This document shows, in pieces, positions 13,884-25,157 of a DNA stretch of 64,000 bases (position 1 is the stretch's first letter; the number at the start of each line of letters is the position of its first letter). Origin of the DNA: Aptenodytes patagonicus. Lineage: Eukaryota > Chordata > Aves > Sphenisciformes > Spheniscidae. Both the position numbers and the translations under genes were made by a program. Under the pieces are notes generated by a model. The model was given only the letters and a program-made list of their open reading frames with translations, was not told where the DNA came from and ran no database searches. Where the stretch lies: assembly GCF_965638725.1 (NCBI RefSeq), contig NC_134949.1, forward strand, positions 53,410,151-53,474,150. The letters are read 5' to 3'.

Positions 13884-13948
13884 CCAAAGCCCAGTGAAAT
13901 GGGGGAAAGGGGAGGGGAGGACCTTTCACTGATTTCAGTATCCTTTGG
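13884..13948. repeat. Imperfect inverted repeat, decayed archosaur/reptile palindromic repeat
   Basis: Two 27-nt arms (13884-13910 and 13922-13948) pair at 20 of 27 positions around an 11-nt G-rich spacer. The flanks CCAAAGCCCA and CTTTGGATCAGGCCC match a palindromic repeat I recall from reptile and bird genomes, built on CATTGAAATCAATGG-like cores. It lies about 50 nt past the presumed ANKS1B poly(A) site. Confidence 0.6.
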
Positions 13949-14016
13949 ATCAGGCCCCTTATGTCCTTTAGCAATGATAAAATGATGCACAAAGCACTGG
14001 GACTGTACAACTTCTT

Positions 14017-14022
14017 TTTATT
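14017..14022 (-). terminator. ANKS1B: Probable ANKS1B poly(A) signal
   Basis: The minus strand reads AATAAA within a CACAAAATAAAAAG context. It is followed by a CA-containing cleavage zone about 20 nt on, then by TG-rich sequence (GTGCTTTGTG-like). It marks the end of the uninterrupted AT-rich 3' UTR. Confidence 0.5.
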
Positions 14023-14088
14023 TTGTGTGCTTTTATAGGATATAAATAAATGACAAAATTACAAAATTTATAACTGGAAGCCCAAGCA

Positions 14089-14096
14089 TATTTACA
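14089..14096 (-). promoter_or_regulatory. Pumilio-type element UGUAAAUA in the 3' UTR
   Basis: The minus strand reads TGTAAATA, matching the Pumilio recognition element UGUANAUA. It lies about 70 nt before the presumed poly(A) signal. Eight-base motifs occur by chance in AT-rich sequence, so function is uncertain. Confidence 0.35.
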
Positions 14097-15800
14097 TAAG
14101 TATTTGTTGCAGTGAGGCTACTATTTACTGTTCTCCTATACAATTTTCCTTTTGGTACCATATTTTTAGTGTTATTTTTTTACTGTCAGTTGACTACGTA
14201 CATATCAACAGTGAATAGGCAAAATATGTACAAGGAACTATTTTGTTCAAGTAAATTGAATACTGTATTAAAAGTATGTCATCACTCAGCGCTATGATTA
14301 GGTTTAACTAAACCATATACAATTATCAGTTTTAAACCAAGTTCAATTATCCATTTTTTGGAATTTACCAACTGATGTTTCTAATTGAAAACCTCAGCTG
14401 GATATGAAATAATAATTAAAAAAACATTAAGACAACCACACAATTTATCAATATCTCTATAATGAACTTCAAAATGATTCACAATTTGACTGGATAGAAC
14501 AATATACGTTAAAATGTCATTTTTCTCCTATAGTGATATTTGTACTGTTATAATTTCAGTTCTACATAAATATACATCATGGTATTATACAAATACTCCA
14601 CGGACATTAAAAAAATTAAAACACTTCAAAGAAAATTTAAGTAAATCTTATTTAATCAAATATTAAGCAAATGCTTAACTATTTTGTTCCATGAAAACAT
14701 TTTTATTACTTTGGAATTTTTTTCTTTTTGTCGCTATTTTTATTTAGAAAATGTTTTGCAGTAGAATTTTATCAACACTCTTCCAAACAAGCTTTCTGTG
14801 ACAGAAATCTTGATAGCAAAATCCATGGTTTTGACTTTTTTTATAACCACTGAGATTATTTTTTAAAAATACTAGTAGAATTCATGGCTATAGCAATGTT
14901 GAACTGCATAAACTATATGTAGGTGTAGTAGAATGACCATTCCACTTTCATTCCAGACTGATCACACGGAACATCCAGTGCACTGATGCTACAACTCTTA
15001 TAATTTTCATAATGCTGCAATAGCAGTGGTTTACTTAACTTTAAAATAAACAATATTTGTCATAATTAATCTGGCTTCCTTCCATAAATATTCATATGTT
15101 TTCCTATAGTACTTCTCTTCCATAAAAATATCTAATAAATGTTTTCTGTGCATTATTAATACCTTTTTCTAACCATTCATAAAACTCTGATCCTTTGTTA
15201 CAATGCAAGAGGTTCCTATTTCTGTAGAGGATCAAAGGACACCAATGATTACATATAAAACCAGCGCACACAGAAATCAGGGTGCCTAATTTCTTGTCAC
15301 TTTAATGAGTTCTTTATTCAACACAGTAATTATTAATGAATTCAGTGGTTTCACAAATACTCTATTTATTAATTCTGGTTCTATTTCAATTAAAAACTGC
15401 CAAGATTTAAATAAAAAACCAATCAAATATTCTACTCGTAGGCAGCATTAGTGTTAGTTTAGAGACCTTTTGTTTTTTTTTAAAAAGTAGAATTCTAAAA
15501 TAAGAAATCAAAGAAAGCACTGTGGCAGAGTCACAAGGGAGAACTGCGTGAAAAATAAGGTTTCTCACTCCTCTTGTGGACTGTAATTTTAAAAGTCTTC
15601 ATATAGTGTCATTCTTCTGTCAGTGCTGCAGGAAGAAGAACATCACCAGAAATGACTGTCAGCCTTTTTTGTTAGTTACAAGGCCACTCATACAGTGCAG
15701 TCTTCCTCTCTGCTGGATTGAAACGTTGCCATAAAGGAAAGGCTGTGCTGTGACTGCTTGGCGTGCAAGGCACAACAAGGAACAGGGGGACGGTTTTGTA

Positions 15801-15911
15801 TCAGAAAATGGTAGTTTCATACTTGGTATTAATGCCTCTTTTGGCTTCTTGTCCAGGTTCAACAATCCATGGTAGATTCGCAAGAGTCTTTTGTTCAGAT
15901 GGATCTATCTG
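15801..15911 (-). CDS. ANKS1B: ANKS1B last coding exon with stop codon
   Basis: This is the terminal coding exon: 36 residues from QIDPSEQKTLANLPW to NTKYETTIF, then TGA at 15801-15803. The protein ends T-I-F, which fits a class I PDZ ligand (S/T-x-hydrophobic). ANKS1B/AIDA-1 is known to associate with PSD-95, and this C-terminus is the obvious contact (family knowledge plus inference). The fragment LPWIVEPGQEAK and the ending are the same as I recall for mammalian ANKS1B and quite different from ANKS1A, which settles the paralogue. The acceptor is a tandem AAGCAG, so the first Gln may be optional. Translation continues into no further codons, and the AT-rich 3' UTR follows immediately. Confidence 0.97.
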   Translation of the reverse strand, partial: QIDPSEQKTLANLPWIVEPGQEAKRGINTKYETTIF

Positions 15912-15914
15912 CTT
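15909..15914 (-). promoter_or_regulatory. ANKS1B: Tandem NAGNAG splice acceptor (AAGCAG)
   Basis: On the minus strand the last intron ends with AAG directly followed by CAG. Splicing after the first AG keeps the CAG codon (Gln before IDPSEQ); splicing after the second removes it. Both keep frame. The mammalian protein, as I remember it, contains the Gln. Confidence 0.7.
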
Positions 15915-17137
15915 TAAGACAAATGCAAACATACAGACAGGTTACCATCTCTGTGCACAGCATTGCTAGCATTTTCTTTAACAAACAGAACACAGAACAA
16001 ATCCTGTACTGACAGAGTCCTACAGCAGCGAGGGCGGTGGTCTACACTCCCATGTACCCACGGTTGCCTTCTTTTTCTTCTTTAGATCAGAGCTGTGTCT
16101 ATCCCCAAGCTGTAGGGCATTATAGGTTGTTAAAGCTATGTTTAAAGCTAGACGTGATCCTGAGAAGTCCTTTTGTTACTGAGACAGATGACGGCATCAG
16201 GAAATGTTCTTTCTCTAAAATTTTATGGATGAAGATTCTGTGGCAATGGACAACAAAGTGTACAGCCGTACATTTTCCACCCCCCTTCCTCTCATCCAAT
16301 AATTAAATATCACAGAGTATGGTTCTCACTTTATAGCCAGTGAATATAATACAGTGTGCAGTCATTCTTCCCCTTTCCCTCCCACATTACCCTGTGCCTG
16401 TATTCTCACTTGATTTAAAATAGTTTTCTTTTTTTTTTTTTTTTAAAAGCTCTACCATAAAAGAATATTTCTTTGTCATCTATGCACTTCAGGAGGGCAC
16501 TTTAAAGACAATCAGTATGTAGGGTCCCATGAACTTGGATTCTTAGGAGTTTGGGATTACAAAGAAAATATTGAAAAGGTACATTGAAACCCAGTTTTGA
16601 AGCAGGAGGGTCTGCTGAGGGTCAAAAAAAAAAAAAAAAGTAAGAAAAGAAGTTGCTTGGTATGACAAGATAATTGCAAATTGATTTGGATTTGCAATTT
16701 GGTTCAGATACATATGCAGTGATCGTGTATCAAACACGTTTGGCGCTGATTTTATTTCTTGACACAAGATCAGGAAAGTCCATGGAACCGCACAGTTTTA
16801 GAGGTATGCATTGGCTGTGATCCTCCGCACTTAAAAAAGCACAATACATTAGAATTAGACCGAATCAATTAAAGGTCTGCAATTACTATAAAAGACATAC
16901 GCACAACACTAGCCAAGCAACATCTTAAACTGCAGGAATCTGAAATGAGCAGTTGTTCAAAGTGGTTGCCCGTCCTGCGGTGACAACCCTACCGGCTGAT
17001 GAGCAGAGGTGGCACAGCGGAGACATGGATCGTTTCTGACTCAACAGGTATATTTATTTATACAGCTTCTACGTATATCAACTCTTAACTGTGTAGCTGA
17101 ATTTTGTTGTTTGCATGCACCACTACTTTCTACTTAC
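15912..17137 (-). other. ANKS1B: ANKS1B last intron (1.2 kb)
   Basis: This short intron has a strong gtaagt donor and a 3' end reading CTTAAAGCAG, with an unusually poor pyrimidine tract right at the acceptor. It includes a 16-A run at 16624-16639. I see nothing else. Confidence 0.85.
16624..16639 (+). repeat. A16 homopolymer
   Basis: A 16-A run in the last ANKS1B intron, with no associated retroelement recognised. Confidence 0.9.
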
Positions 17138-17305
17138 CACTGACTTCCGAATACTAACACGTGGTTTGGGAATAGGCTTGGAGGGTTTATTTTCAAAGCT
17201 TTCTGGGAGGGTTGAAGAATGGCCCCCTTTTCGTGCTTGTAGTGCAAGCTGATAGGCCACCTCAAATGCTTGTCCTAGTGTAAGAATGATTTCATACGCT
17301 AAATT
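17138..17305 (-). CDS. ANKS1B: ANKS1B coding exon: PTB C-terminal helix and proline-rich tail
   Basis: This 168-nt exon encodes 56 residues starting [20 protein letters not shown]. The acceptor is CCAG above 17305, and the donor GTG|gtaagt ends at 17138; both are phase 0. The segment [20 protein letters not shown] is the long C-terminal helix that closes the PTB domain and forms one wall of the ligand groove. It contains the G-x-A-F-E-x-A-Y-x-x-A pattern shared with other PTB proteins. After the helix comes a flexible tail with [17 protein letters not shown], a basic, proline-containing stretch that could bind SH3 domains or be phosphorylated at S-I-R-K-S (inference). This exon has no matching minus-strand open frame starting with Met and was found by reading the minus strand directly. 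Confidence 0.97.
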
Positions 17306-20300
17306 CTGGAAAAAAACAAAACCAGTTAAAATTGGAGTAAGGTTGAATTATCATCAGACACATGAAGTGGGGTAGTACTGTCTACAGAAGTGATGTGTAA
17401 TGTAAATAATTAAAATCACACTGGTAATAACCTCCTAAGTCTCTGCAATATTTACATCTGTCATTTGATTTCTCATTGATTAAAAACAATCTAAATGCAA
17501 TTCATGGTACTGAAAGTAATTACTTCTAAAAACCTTGAAAACATTGTCTCACTAAACATGAAAACAGGAGTGGGTGAGTGCATGTCATCTCTTTTTAGAA
17601 CAAGGACATTAACCCCCCAACTTCCCAGTTCACTCCGTAACTGCTGCTCTCAAGATCCCACCCATCTTGCGCTACTGCACCCATCTGACATTCCACCTTG
17701 CTGTATTTCGGACCTCCTCTGCTTGACCCGTCCTCCTCCAGAGCTAGCAGCCCGATGCGCTGCTTCCCTGGGCGTGTGCCTCAGGATGCTCTGTGCTCTC
17801 ACCGAACAGCACGGGAAGAGGGTGCAGCGTTGGTGTGATGCTTCCAAAAGGACAAAAAGCGAATGTTGAAAGTGCACGCTCTGCCTCACAGATGCAGTGC
17901 ACTTATGCATGCATGAAAGTCAGTGCTCTGCTTTGGATGCACGTTTCAAGTGCCGGGGCAACCTTCTCACGGTTTTGTTTTCTAGAAGTAAAAATGTTTG
18001 AGCTTAAACTGGCATCTCCGCATACTCTTGAAAGCATGGGGGGGTTAGTGTGTATGACCAAAGAAGTCAGGCTCTTAAGACTAAGACCAGTTTGGTGGTA
18101 AGTTCTCATTGCATATGTAGAAGAAAACCTGTTGAAAAGTTTATAAAACATGAATGAGGATCCCAGGGGGTTGGTATAAATATTTTTTCAGTACAGTTTT
18201 ATGTCAACTAAAAAGCAGCTGTGAGTTTCAAATTTGACCTTAATCTAAACTGCAAGTGAATTTCTATGGTAATTTTTTTCCAGGTTTGTGGGTTTGTTTT
18301 GTAGGCTCCTACTAGATCCTATTTCTAGGCTCCGAACTTTCCAATATTTTGACCCCCTGCAGAGCAAATGCAAGCCTGCAGGCCTGCCTTCTTATCTCCT
18401 ACAGTCTCCTTAGAATAATTCATAAATCATTGATGTAATTCAGAAATTACCCTCTCCTTCTTGAACCTCTGCAGCCCTTAGTTGGAAGCAATCCTGTATT
18501 GCTTTGAAACTAGGTGATCCCTTAAAATGTTTCTGATATAATTTTAAATGAGATCTCTCTTTAGCTGGTCAAGTCTAAGCGTTGAGTTTGCAATAAGCCA
18601 GAAAGCAATGCAAGACACTTGGCAGTACGCTATCTGCCCTTCAATTGTTAAAACACAGTTAAAAGGATAAGCATTTTATTTCATGCCTTGCGCTGTAATT
18701 TCACTGTAGTCACAAAGAAATTCCATCCCTTTGTTATCGCACGTATACTGAGATAGTATAGGCTAAATTCAGCATATTTAGCTCATTGTAAGAGCTTCTT
18801 ATAAAGGTGCCAGCTCTGGTCTTTGTTAGGTCAGACAGAAAACAATTATACTCCTCCACTGGGATATGCTCTTGGCTGTTACAACTGCAGCCACAACAGC
18901 AAGCTAGCCAAAGTTTCATAGCTTCCCAAATAAAAATGTCTGCCTGATTTGATAGCAGTAGTCTCCAAATTGTCTCCCCTTTGACTTAAGGAAACTGGCC
19001 AAGACTGAGAAACACTGAGGATGCAGTTTGCCAGTGGAGTAATAAATGAAAGGCTAAAGAGAGTATTGTAAAGTGCCCTGCCTTTTAGCAGAACGCTGGC
19101 TATGGAATTAAGACCAACTGAGTATAATTGTTAAAAATGTACAGAATAATATTATTTGAAATTGAGTGCACCTATTAGTAGCACAAGAATATTATTCTAA
19201 AGACGTCTTAATCTGCTGTTGTGACAGTAAGACAGTGTACTACATCATCACGGGATTGTCTACAGTGGATATTATTATTGCTAGGGAATACACCAACAGG
19301 ACAGGGTGTAGTAATGGCTTGGAGAAAAAGTAGACTGTAATACTAGTGGGACTGAGAAAATGCGCCGCCCAGTGTGGCTTACAAAAAGGTCACTGAGAGA
19401 CAGGCCTGAAAAGCTTTGAGATAAGAGTGGAGACAAGCAGAGAGTTTGCCATGCTGAGCCATAAACCCAGTCTGGGTCTTGCATCTCGTCAGAAGCCACT
19501 AAGGTTTGTTTTCTTTCAGTCTGTAAAATGAAAAAATAGGCCTGCCTGGAGCCTGAAAGCCATTGGAAACATGTAACTGTTTCTATGGTTAATAAATATT
19601 TGAATTATAGCAAATAAAACAGAACATTCACTGTTCTGTTCAATATTCAACATGTAAACTGAACCATAACTTGTACATAAATTTCATACATTGTGTGCTG
19701 CGGTAGAGCCTTGACAAAGAGAAGTCTGCAACTGGAGGCGAGGGGGACTTTAGAATTGTACCTTGTAAAATTTAAAAAAGGCATCTGCAAAATTGTATTT
19801 TGAAAAAACCAGAAGTGAATAAATTTGGTTTGAGGAATTTCTCACCTGTAGTCCTGGGAGAGGAATATGAGGATTAGAGTTTGTATGGACTCTTGCATGG
19901 GCTATACCAGAGAGGTAAGAGCAGGATTCCCTTGGGGCTGGGGGCAGAAAACCACAAAAGCCGTTGTGGAAATTCTTCTGATGGAGTGAGGAGACGATCT
20001 GATTTTTTTTGCATGTGGCACAAAAGGAAGGAAACAGGTCTGCTTCCCCGAAAGACGCTTAGCACAAAACTTGTAGACCCCCTGGTCACTGTAGAAGACA
20101 TTGACCCTTTCAGCACCCCATCAAGCTCCTTGGAAAGGAGGCAAAACTTTCAGGACCACGGTGGTTCTGAGGCTGCGACAAGCCTGTTCTTTGCTTGGCA
20201 CAGCAGAGAAGGAAAGTGAGTAAGCTAACGCCTTTAAGCAACAATTTCTGGGAGATGAGAAATTGAGGTCAATCGCCTTGTTTGCCACGTAATGTTACAA

Positions 20301-23300
20301 TTCAACGCCTCAGTGCAAGTCTGAGTCAGGATTCTTCAGCCGCTTTAATTCAGCCAACTTATTACAATGGCTAATTGTTCTGTTACATTTTAACTGACTT
20401 TTTTACTGCGTAAGTTGCAGCAGGCACTGCTGCTTCATTGTGTTTTCGTGCTTCTATAAAGCTTTGTTGAGGCTTCAGGAATATTTTAAGAAAGAGAGTA
20501 AGATTTCTGTGTTTTGAGCTATGAAAACTTAATATGTCACTTGCAAAGGAATTTTTGGGAAAAAACCTTACATTTTGTCTTTTTGGGAAAGCACTTTTCA
20601 TATAATGAAGATTTTACAGGTTTTTGCTTTCAGGTGATGATTTTTTCCCTTCTTTAAGATCAATGTCAAATCTGGTCTTTTTTGAAGACTGAATTTACTG
20701 AAGAAGCTTCCTTTGGAGCCTCTCAGATGATTAGTGTGAGCTACCCATCACATCGGATGTGTAGGAATGTCAATTAGGACACCCTGTGTTCAAGGTCCCA
20801 AACTTAAAATCGCAGTTGGCAAAAATCAAACAGAACAGAATATATGGAATCTTAACTTAAAAAATCTGAAAAATGCCAACCCAGTTTAAAATATCCATCC
20901 CCTGAGAAGAAATCAGTTCCCTACTTCTTAGTTATAACAAAATCTTCAAGGCCCAATGTTGAGGATTTCTACTATAAGAGTCTGGCAAGAAGAGAAGGTT
21001 AGTTACTAGTAATGGGAGTTCTTTCAGATGCAGAGCTGTCATACATATACATTTATACTGTTAAGTGTACCAATGCTTTAGCCCTCCAGACCTCAAAACT
21101 CTTACTTCTGGGGGGATCTAGAAAGGACATGGATCTGTCTGCATTTTCCAATGTGTCAGCCTTCGTGCATTCGAGGGGAAGAAAGCTCAGCTTGCTAAAG
21201 ACGGTATGATGAGACCAACACGGCTGGCATTTGCTTGTAACATCTGTGGACTCCTGGGCTGCATGAGGCTTTCATGATCAGGCACTCCTGTAACTTAAAT
21301 TCTTGATCCTTTCTCATTCTGGATTTAAAGCAATCGTGGAAGGCAAACTCTTCTGAATCCATCCCTCTCTTTTAATGCCACACAGAAAGATGTCTTGTAT
21401 GCAATGGGAGGATGGAAACAGGCCTTCAAAGTGGGCCTTTCAGGTTTTGCAAAAGCCACTGATGTAAACGAGAGAGGAGAGATTCATTTGCTCATGAGCT
21501 GAAAGCTCTTTGTACCTGAGCATGCTCCATCTCAAGAAGTTGGCCAGGAGCAACTGAAATGGTTTGACACATTCCACCTAATATTCCCCAGAGAGGGGAC
21601 TGTCTGGGCATGCTGTCTCTGGATGCTGCAAAGGAAAGAAGTTTTCTGTTCTGGAGACATGGGGATGCCACACTGATTGTACCTGAATGATCATATGAAT
21701 AGAGAAAAATTTTATAAAGTCCCCTAAATCCCTGGAAGAAGGCAATGAACAGAACTTTGAGACCTGAATTGCATGCTTTTTCTTCTCTGCTAAGTATGTA
21801 TACTAGCAGTTTCCAATTCTTCTCCAGCTTAAGTCTGTGCAATGAAGGACAAAAGAATACAGAAAAGAAGAAAAAAGTCTTTGTGTTACGTAGAGCACCA
21901 GTCTAATCCTTGGCATGAGCAAGAGCAGAAATTGTTCCAATTTATGCCGGTTGTCTTCTATTCATAGGTGCATCGGGCAATGAAGCAGTATCTGATGGAA
22001 ATTACTTTGCATGCCTCCCATATATGAACCAGAATTCGGTATAGGAACTGTTACGGTGGTTTGTTTCTCCAGAGGGAATCCTTTACTGGTAGTTTTAGGG
22101 CTGCTTTATAAGTGAACGAGAGTGAAGTGGATTTCAAATATTGAGCAATAAATCCTCTTCTTCCCCCAAACCTTGTTCCCTTCAGTATTGTCTAATCAAG
22201 TCTGATGTTTTTGCAATTTTGATTATAGAATTTTAACTCTGAGTAGAAAAGTTAAATGTACAGTCACTCCTAAATAGTAAGTATCAGTAATGCTGGTAGT
22301 TGACACGTCACTACACTAAAATGCTTTCTTATCTGCAAAAAAATTGTTCTTGCCCACATTTCCTGAGGAACTGAAGGACCTAAGAGAGTGTATTTTTTTT
22401 CATACCATTGCATATATTGTATTACCATAATACATATGATTTAAGATGCATCTTTTTTACACCTTATTGTAGCTTTCTACCATTTTAAACCTTATTTTTC
22501 TTAATAGGATTGAACTTCTACCCATTGGCAAATGGACAGGACTGTTTCTATTAGCAAACTGGAAGATCAGGCTAACATAAGTGTTAGACTTTAAATAGAA
22601 AATTTAATTTACTGTATGCTTGTGTTCTGAATATCTAGGTGTTTTTTACAGAGCTTGTACTTGCATCGGAAATGCTAGATTCCGAGAAATAAAACAACAC
22701 AAAAAGAGAATATTTGAGTGGGTAACACCCCACTGAAGATTATGTTGCAGGAAAAAACTAAGTTAAGACAGTTAAACATTAAAGTCTCTGTATTGCTTAA
22801 AATAGCTCTTTAAAGTGCTTGGGGTATTAAATGCTCCTCCTAAGGTACAGGAAGTGAGCAAAATGTTGTAATTATTCCTGGATCATTATTCTTTCCTTGC
22901 CAAGCAAGGAGAAAATGAATTTCATTTGCTACACCTGGGTCTATGTTTGTGCTTGATTATTAAACCTATAAATGAAACTGCAGTACTTTGAAACCATTAA
23001 GAAGCATTTAAATGGATCACGAGAAATAATAACCTCTCTCAATCAGTCTAATTTCAGTTGATTCACTTATCACTAAAATCTGTATAATGTAACATCTTGT
23101 TGACCATGGTCTACATATTTTTAACACAATTTAAGTTTTTTCTACTCCCTGTGGACACTAAAATGTCAGCAGAGAAGTTAAACAACAAAAGCACTGAACC
23201 AAAATGCTAAAATTCCTTCTAACCTGCCTTCCTGTACATCTTTTTATTTAAACTATCCTACATGCTATTGCTCTGCAATGTTGACTGTTTCCCCAGTCAC

Positions 23301-23895
23301 AAATAAAATGTCTCAGTTCAGACATATCTATTTTTTTTAACTTATTTATATTTGTGTAAGCATGTTTCAAGAATTCATACACATTAAAATATTTTTTCTT
23401 GAATGATTTAAGTTTTAATAGCGTTTTAAATTTCTCTTGTGCTTAACTCAAATGGCAAGTATTCCTGAACTTTTTGGACAATAAGCCCTCTTAGTCCTAA
23501 AAATTAGAGCTGCTATTTATTTCACCAAATCTAGCTGAAAACAATATGACTAATTGATACGTATTCATGATTTCTTGAAACACTAGTAGTCTGCGCATCA
23601 CCATCTGAAAAGCATAAATATAGGAAGAACTTAGTCATTTTCCACCAAAATAACAGGAACTGTGAGAACTGTTGCTGAAATAACATTTTTGAGATTTTTT
23701 TTTTTCCCAGGTAAGAAGGTTGGAACAAGAAAGTAAGAATTAAAGTATTAATTTGCTATTTTCAAAATAAATGCATTTTTTTTGAAAAAGAAGAGGTGCT
23801 GCTAAAATAAAATTTCCCCAAATTCCATATCTGAATTATTTGTTAAGCTAAAACTCCCACTGACATGTCAGAGAGCAGAGAACAACAGAGGGGCC

Positions 23896-23932
<37 letters not shown>

Positions 23933-25019
23933 CTGTTGGTGGTTACAGGGGTAACCTCTTACACAAGAACACAGAAAGGACAATGCTCTGCACAGATCTC
24001 TGTTACCACAGATGTTTCAAATCTTTCAGATTCAGTGTGGTAGCCAAACATTCCTAGGACCTCTTGAATTATGTAATTATCCACCTGTGTGGTCTCTTCT
24101 TTGTCAGATCTGTGTGTTTCGGTTCTCTGGTTAAAGTAAATACAAAACTTTTCATACACTCTCTACATATTTGCAGAGGAAGCTTCCATTTTCCAGTTCA
24201 TTCAATATAATGTCAAAAAGTCTAAACACTGTTTAGAGAGATGTCTGAGTTATTGGGACCGATCCATCTTAACACTGAAACACTAAAACTCATGGAACGG
24301 CAGGGCTAAGAAATCTGAAGAAATCACTTAACGGTGGTAACACCTGATCTCCAGTCCAAAAAGCAGCCCAGCCCACATCTGCATCATGCATGTGGGATGT
24401 GTCCAAGCTCAAAGGACCCCCACAAGAAAGCGTCCAACCCTTTCACCCCTTGTTGGCTGGCATGGGATGGACCCATGAGGGTAAAAGCCAAAAGGCTGGA
24501 CATCGCCAAACCAGTCCTTCCCTGACTACACAGGCAGTACAACATAGTCAAAAATGCAGGACAATGCTGCAGACTTAGTTTAAGCTAGTTCCCAAACCTA
24601 CCGCTTGGCAGGATTGAGCACTGTATATAATGCGCATTGATCCAGTTCCAATTTATTTGGTGTGTGCTGAGATTTCAGAATGGGTGGCCAAGCCTGCTTG
24701 TTACAAAGTTCTTGGAAGGCTATAGCTTAGGTTAGAAGAATTACATGTCAAAACTTGTATGAAAAGCTGCTCGCCAAGTTTACGGTCAACAACTGGGGTT
24801 ACAGAGGTGAGTTATTTCAGATGGGAAATGAGGTAATATCAAAGAAAATCTTTGCCCTTCTCCAGAAATGTTCTTTTACTATCCCATAGTAGATTAGTCT
24901 TTTCATGTGCTAAATGAATGATACCTTCCATTAATCACCATATACCCCAAAAATGTTTTAATAGAATTGAAGAACTACTACTATCACAAAGAACTATTAA
25001 GTATCTTCTATAAACTGAC
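17306..25019 (-). other. ANKS1B: ANKS1B intron (7.7 kb)
   Basis: This AT-rich intron contains an (AAT)n microsatellite at 23898-23932. I recognised no interspersed repeat by eye and no additional exon. Confidence 0.75.
23898..23932 (+). repeat. (AAT)n microsatellite
   Basis: About 35 nt of uninterrupted ATA/AAT repeats in an ANKS1B intron. Length polymorphism is likely. Confidence 0.95.
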
Positions 25020-25157
25020 CACATCAAACGCAGTGAATACGTGGCAGTAGTGATGATTAGTCTTCAAGTCTTTAGTGATGTACGCAAATGTAGAAAGGTC
25101 TTCAGGGTCTTGTGCAGCACAGGAAATGTTACGGATTTCATGTTCAGCAATAATATT
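25020..25157 (-). CDS. ANKS1B: ANKS1B coding exon: PTB strands 5-7
   Basis: This 138-nt exon encodes 46 residues starting NIIAEHEIRNISCAAQDPED and ending HHYCHVFTAFDV. The acceptor is TTAAACAG above 25157. The donor is GTG|gtcagt below 25020, which is weaker than its neighbours because position +3 is C. Borders are phase 0. In PTB domains, HEIRNISCAAQDPEDLSTFAY is the strand containing the I-x-x-I-S-x-C/A-A-x-D-P-x-D-x-x-x-F-x-Y signature that forms the edge of the peptide-binding groove, and HHYCHVF is the following core strand. The residue after KDLK is Thr here and Ser in mammals as I recall. The mixture of near-perfect conservation and conservative changes is what one expects for a functional vertebrate orthologue. 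Confidence 0.97.

Larger units (their letters stand above)
1..13990. other. Intergenic 3' flank of ANKS1B, no gene recognised
   Basis: No coding exon, RNA gene or conserved protein segment could be recognised on either strand. The stretch contains a solo LTR (1174-1742), a small tandem repeat (7631-7656), an ancient CR1/L3-like LINE relic (about 8600-9340), a palindromic old repeat at 13884-13948 and a G-rich patch near 3420-3480. Open frames such as 237-476, 2162-2524, 9822-10079 and 13242-13592 have no family resemblance or splice context and are taken as chance. In mammals the neighbour on this side is APAF1 (recalled synteny), but no APAF1 exon is seen here. Confidence 0.7.
13995..15800 (-). 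other. ANKS1B: ANKS1B 3' UTR (3' limit inferred)
   Basis: From the stop codon downstream the sequence is AT-rich, without interspersed repeats, and dense in ATTTA-type elements on the minus strand, as in many long neuronal 3' UTRs. It continues to an AATAAA (14017-14022) followed 15-30 nt later by a plausible cleavage region and GT-rich sequence. Several other AATAAA-like hexamers inside the span (for example near 14700) could give shorter forms. The 3' end is inference; no transcript evidence is available here. Confidence 0.55.
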
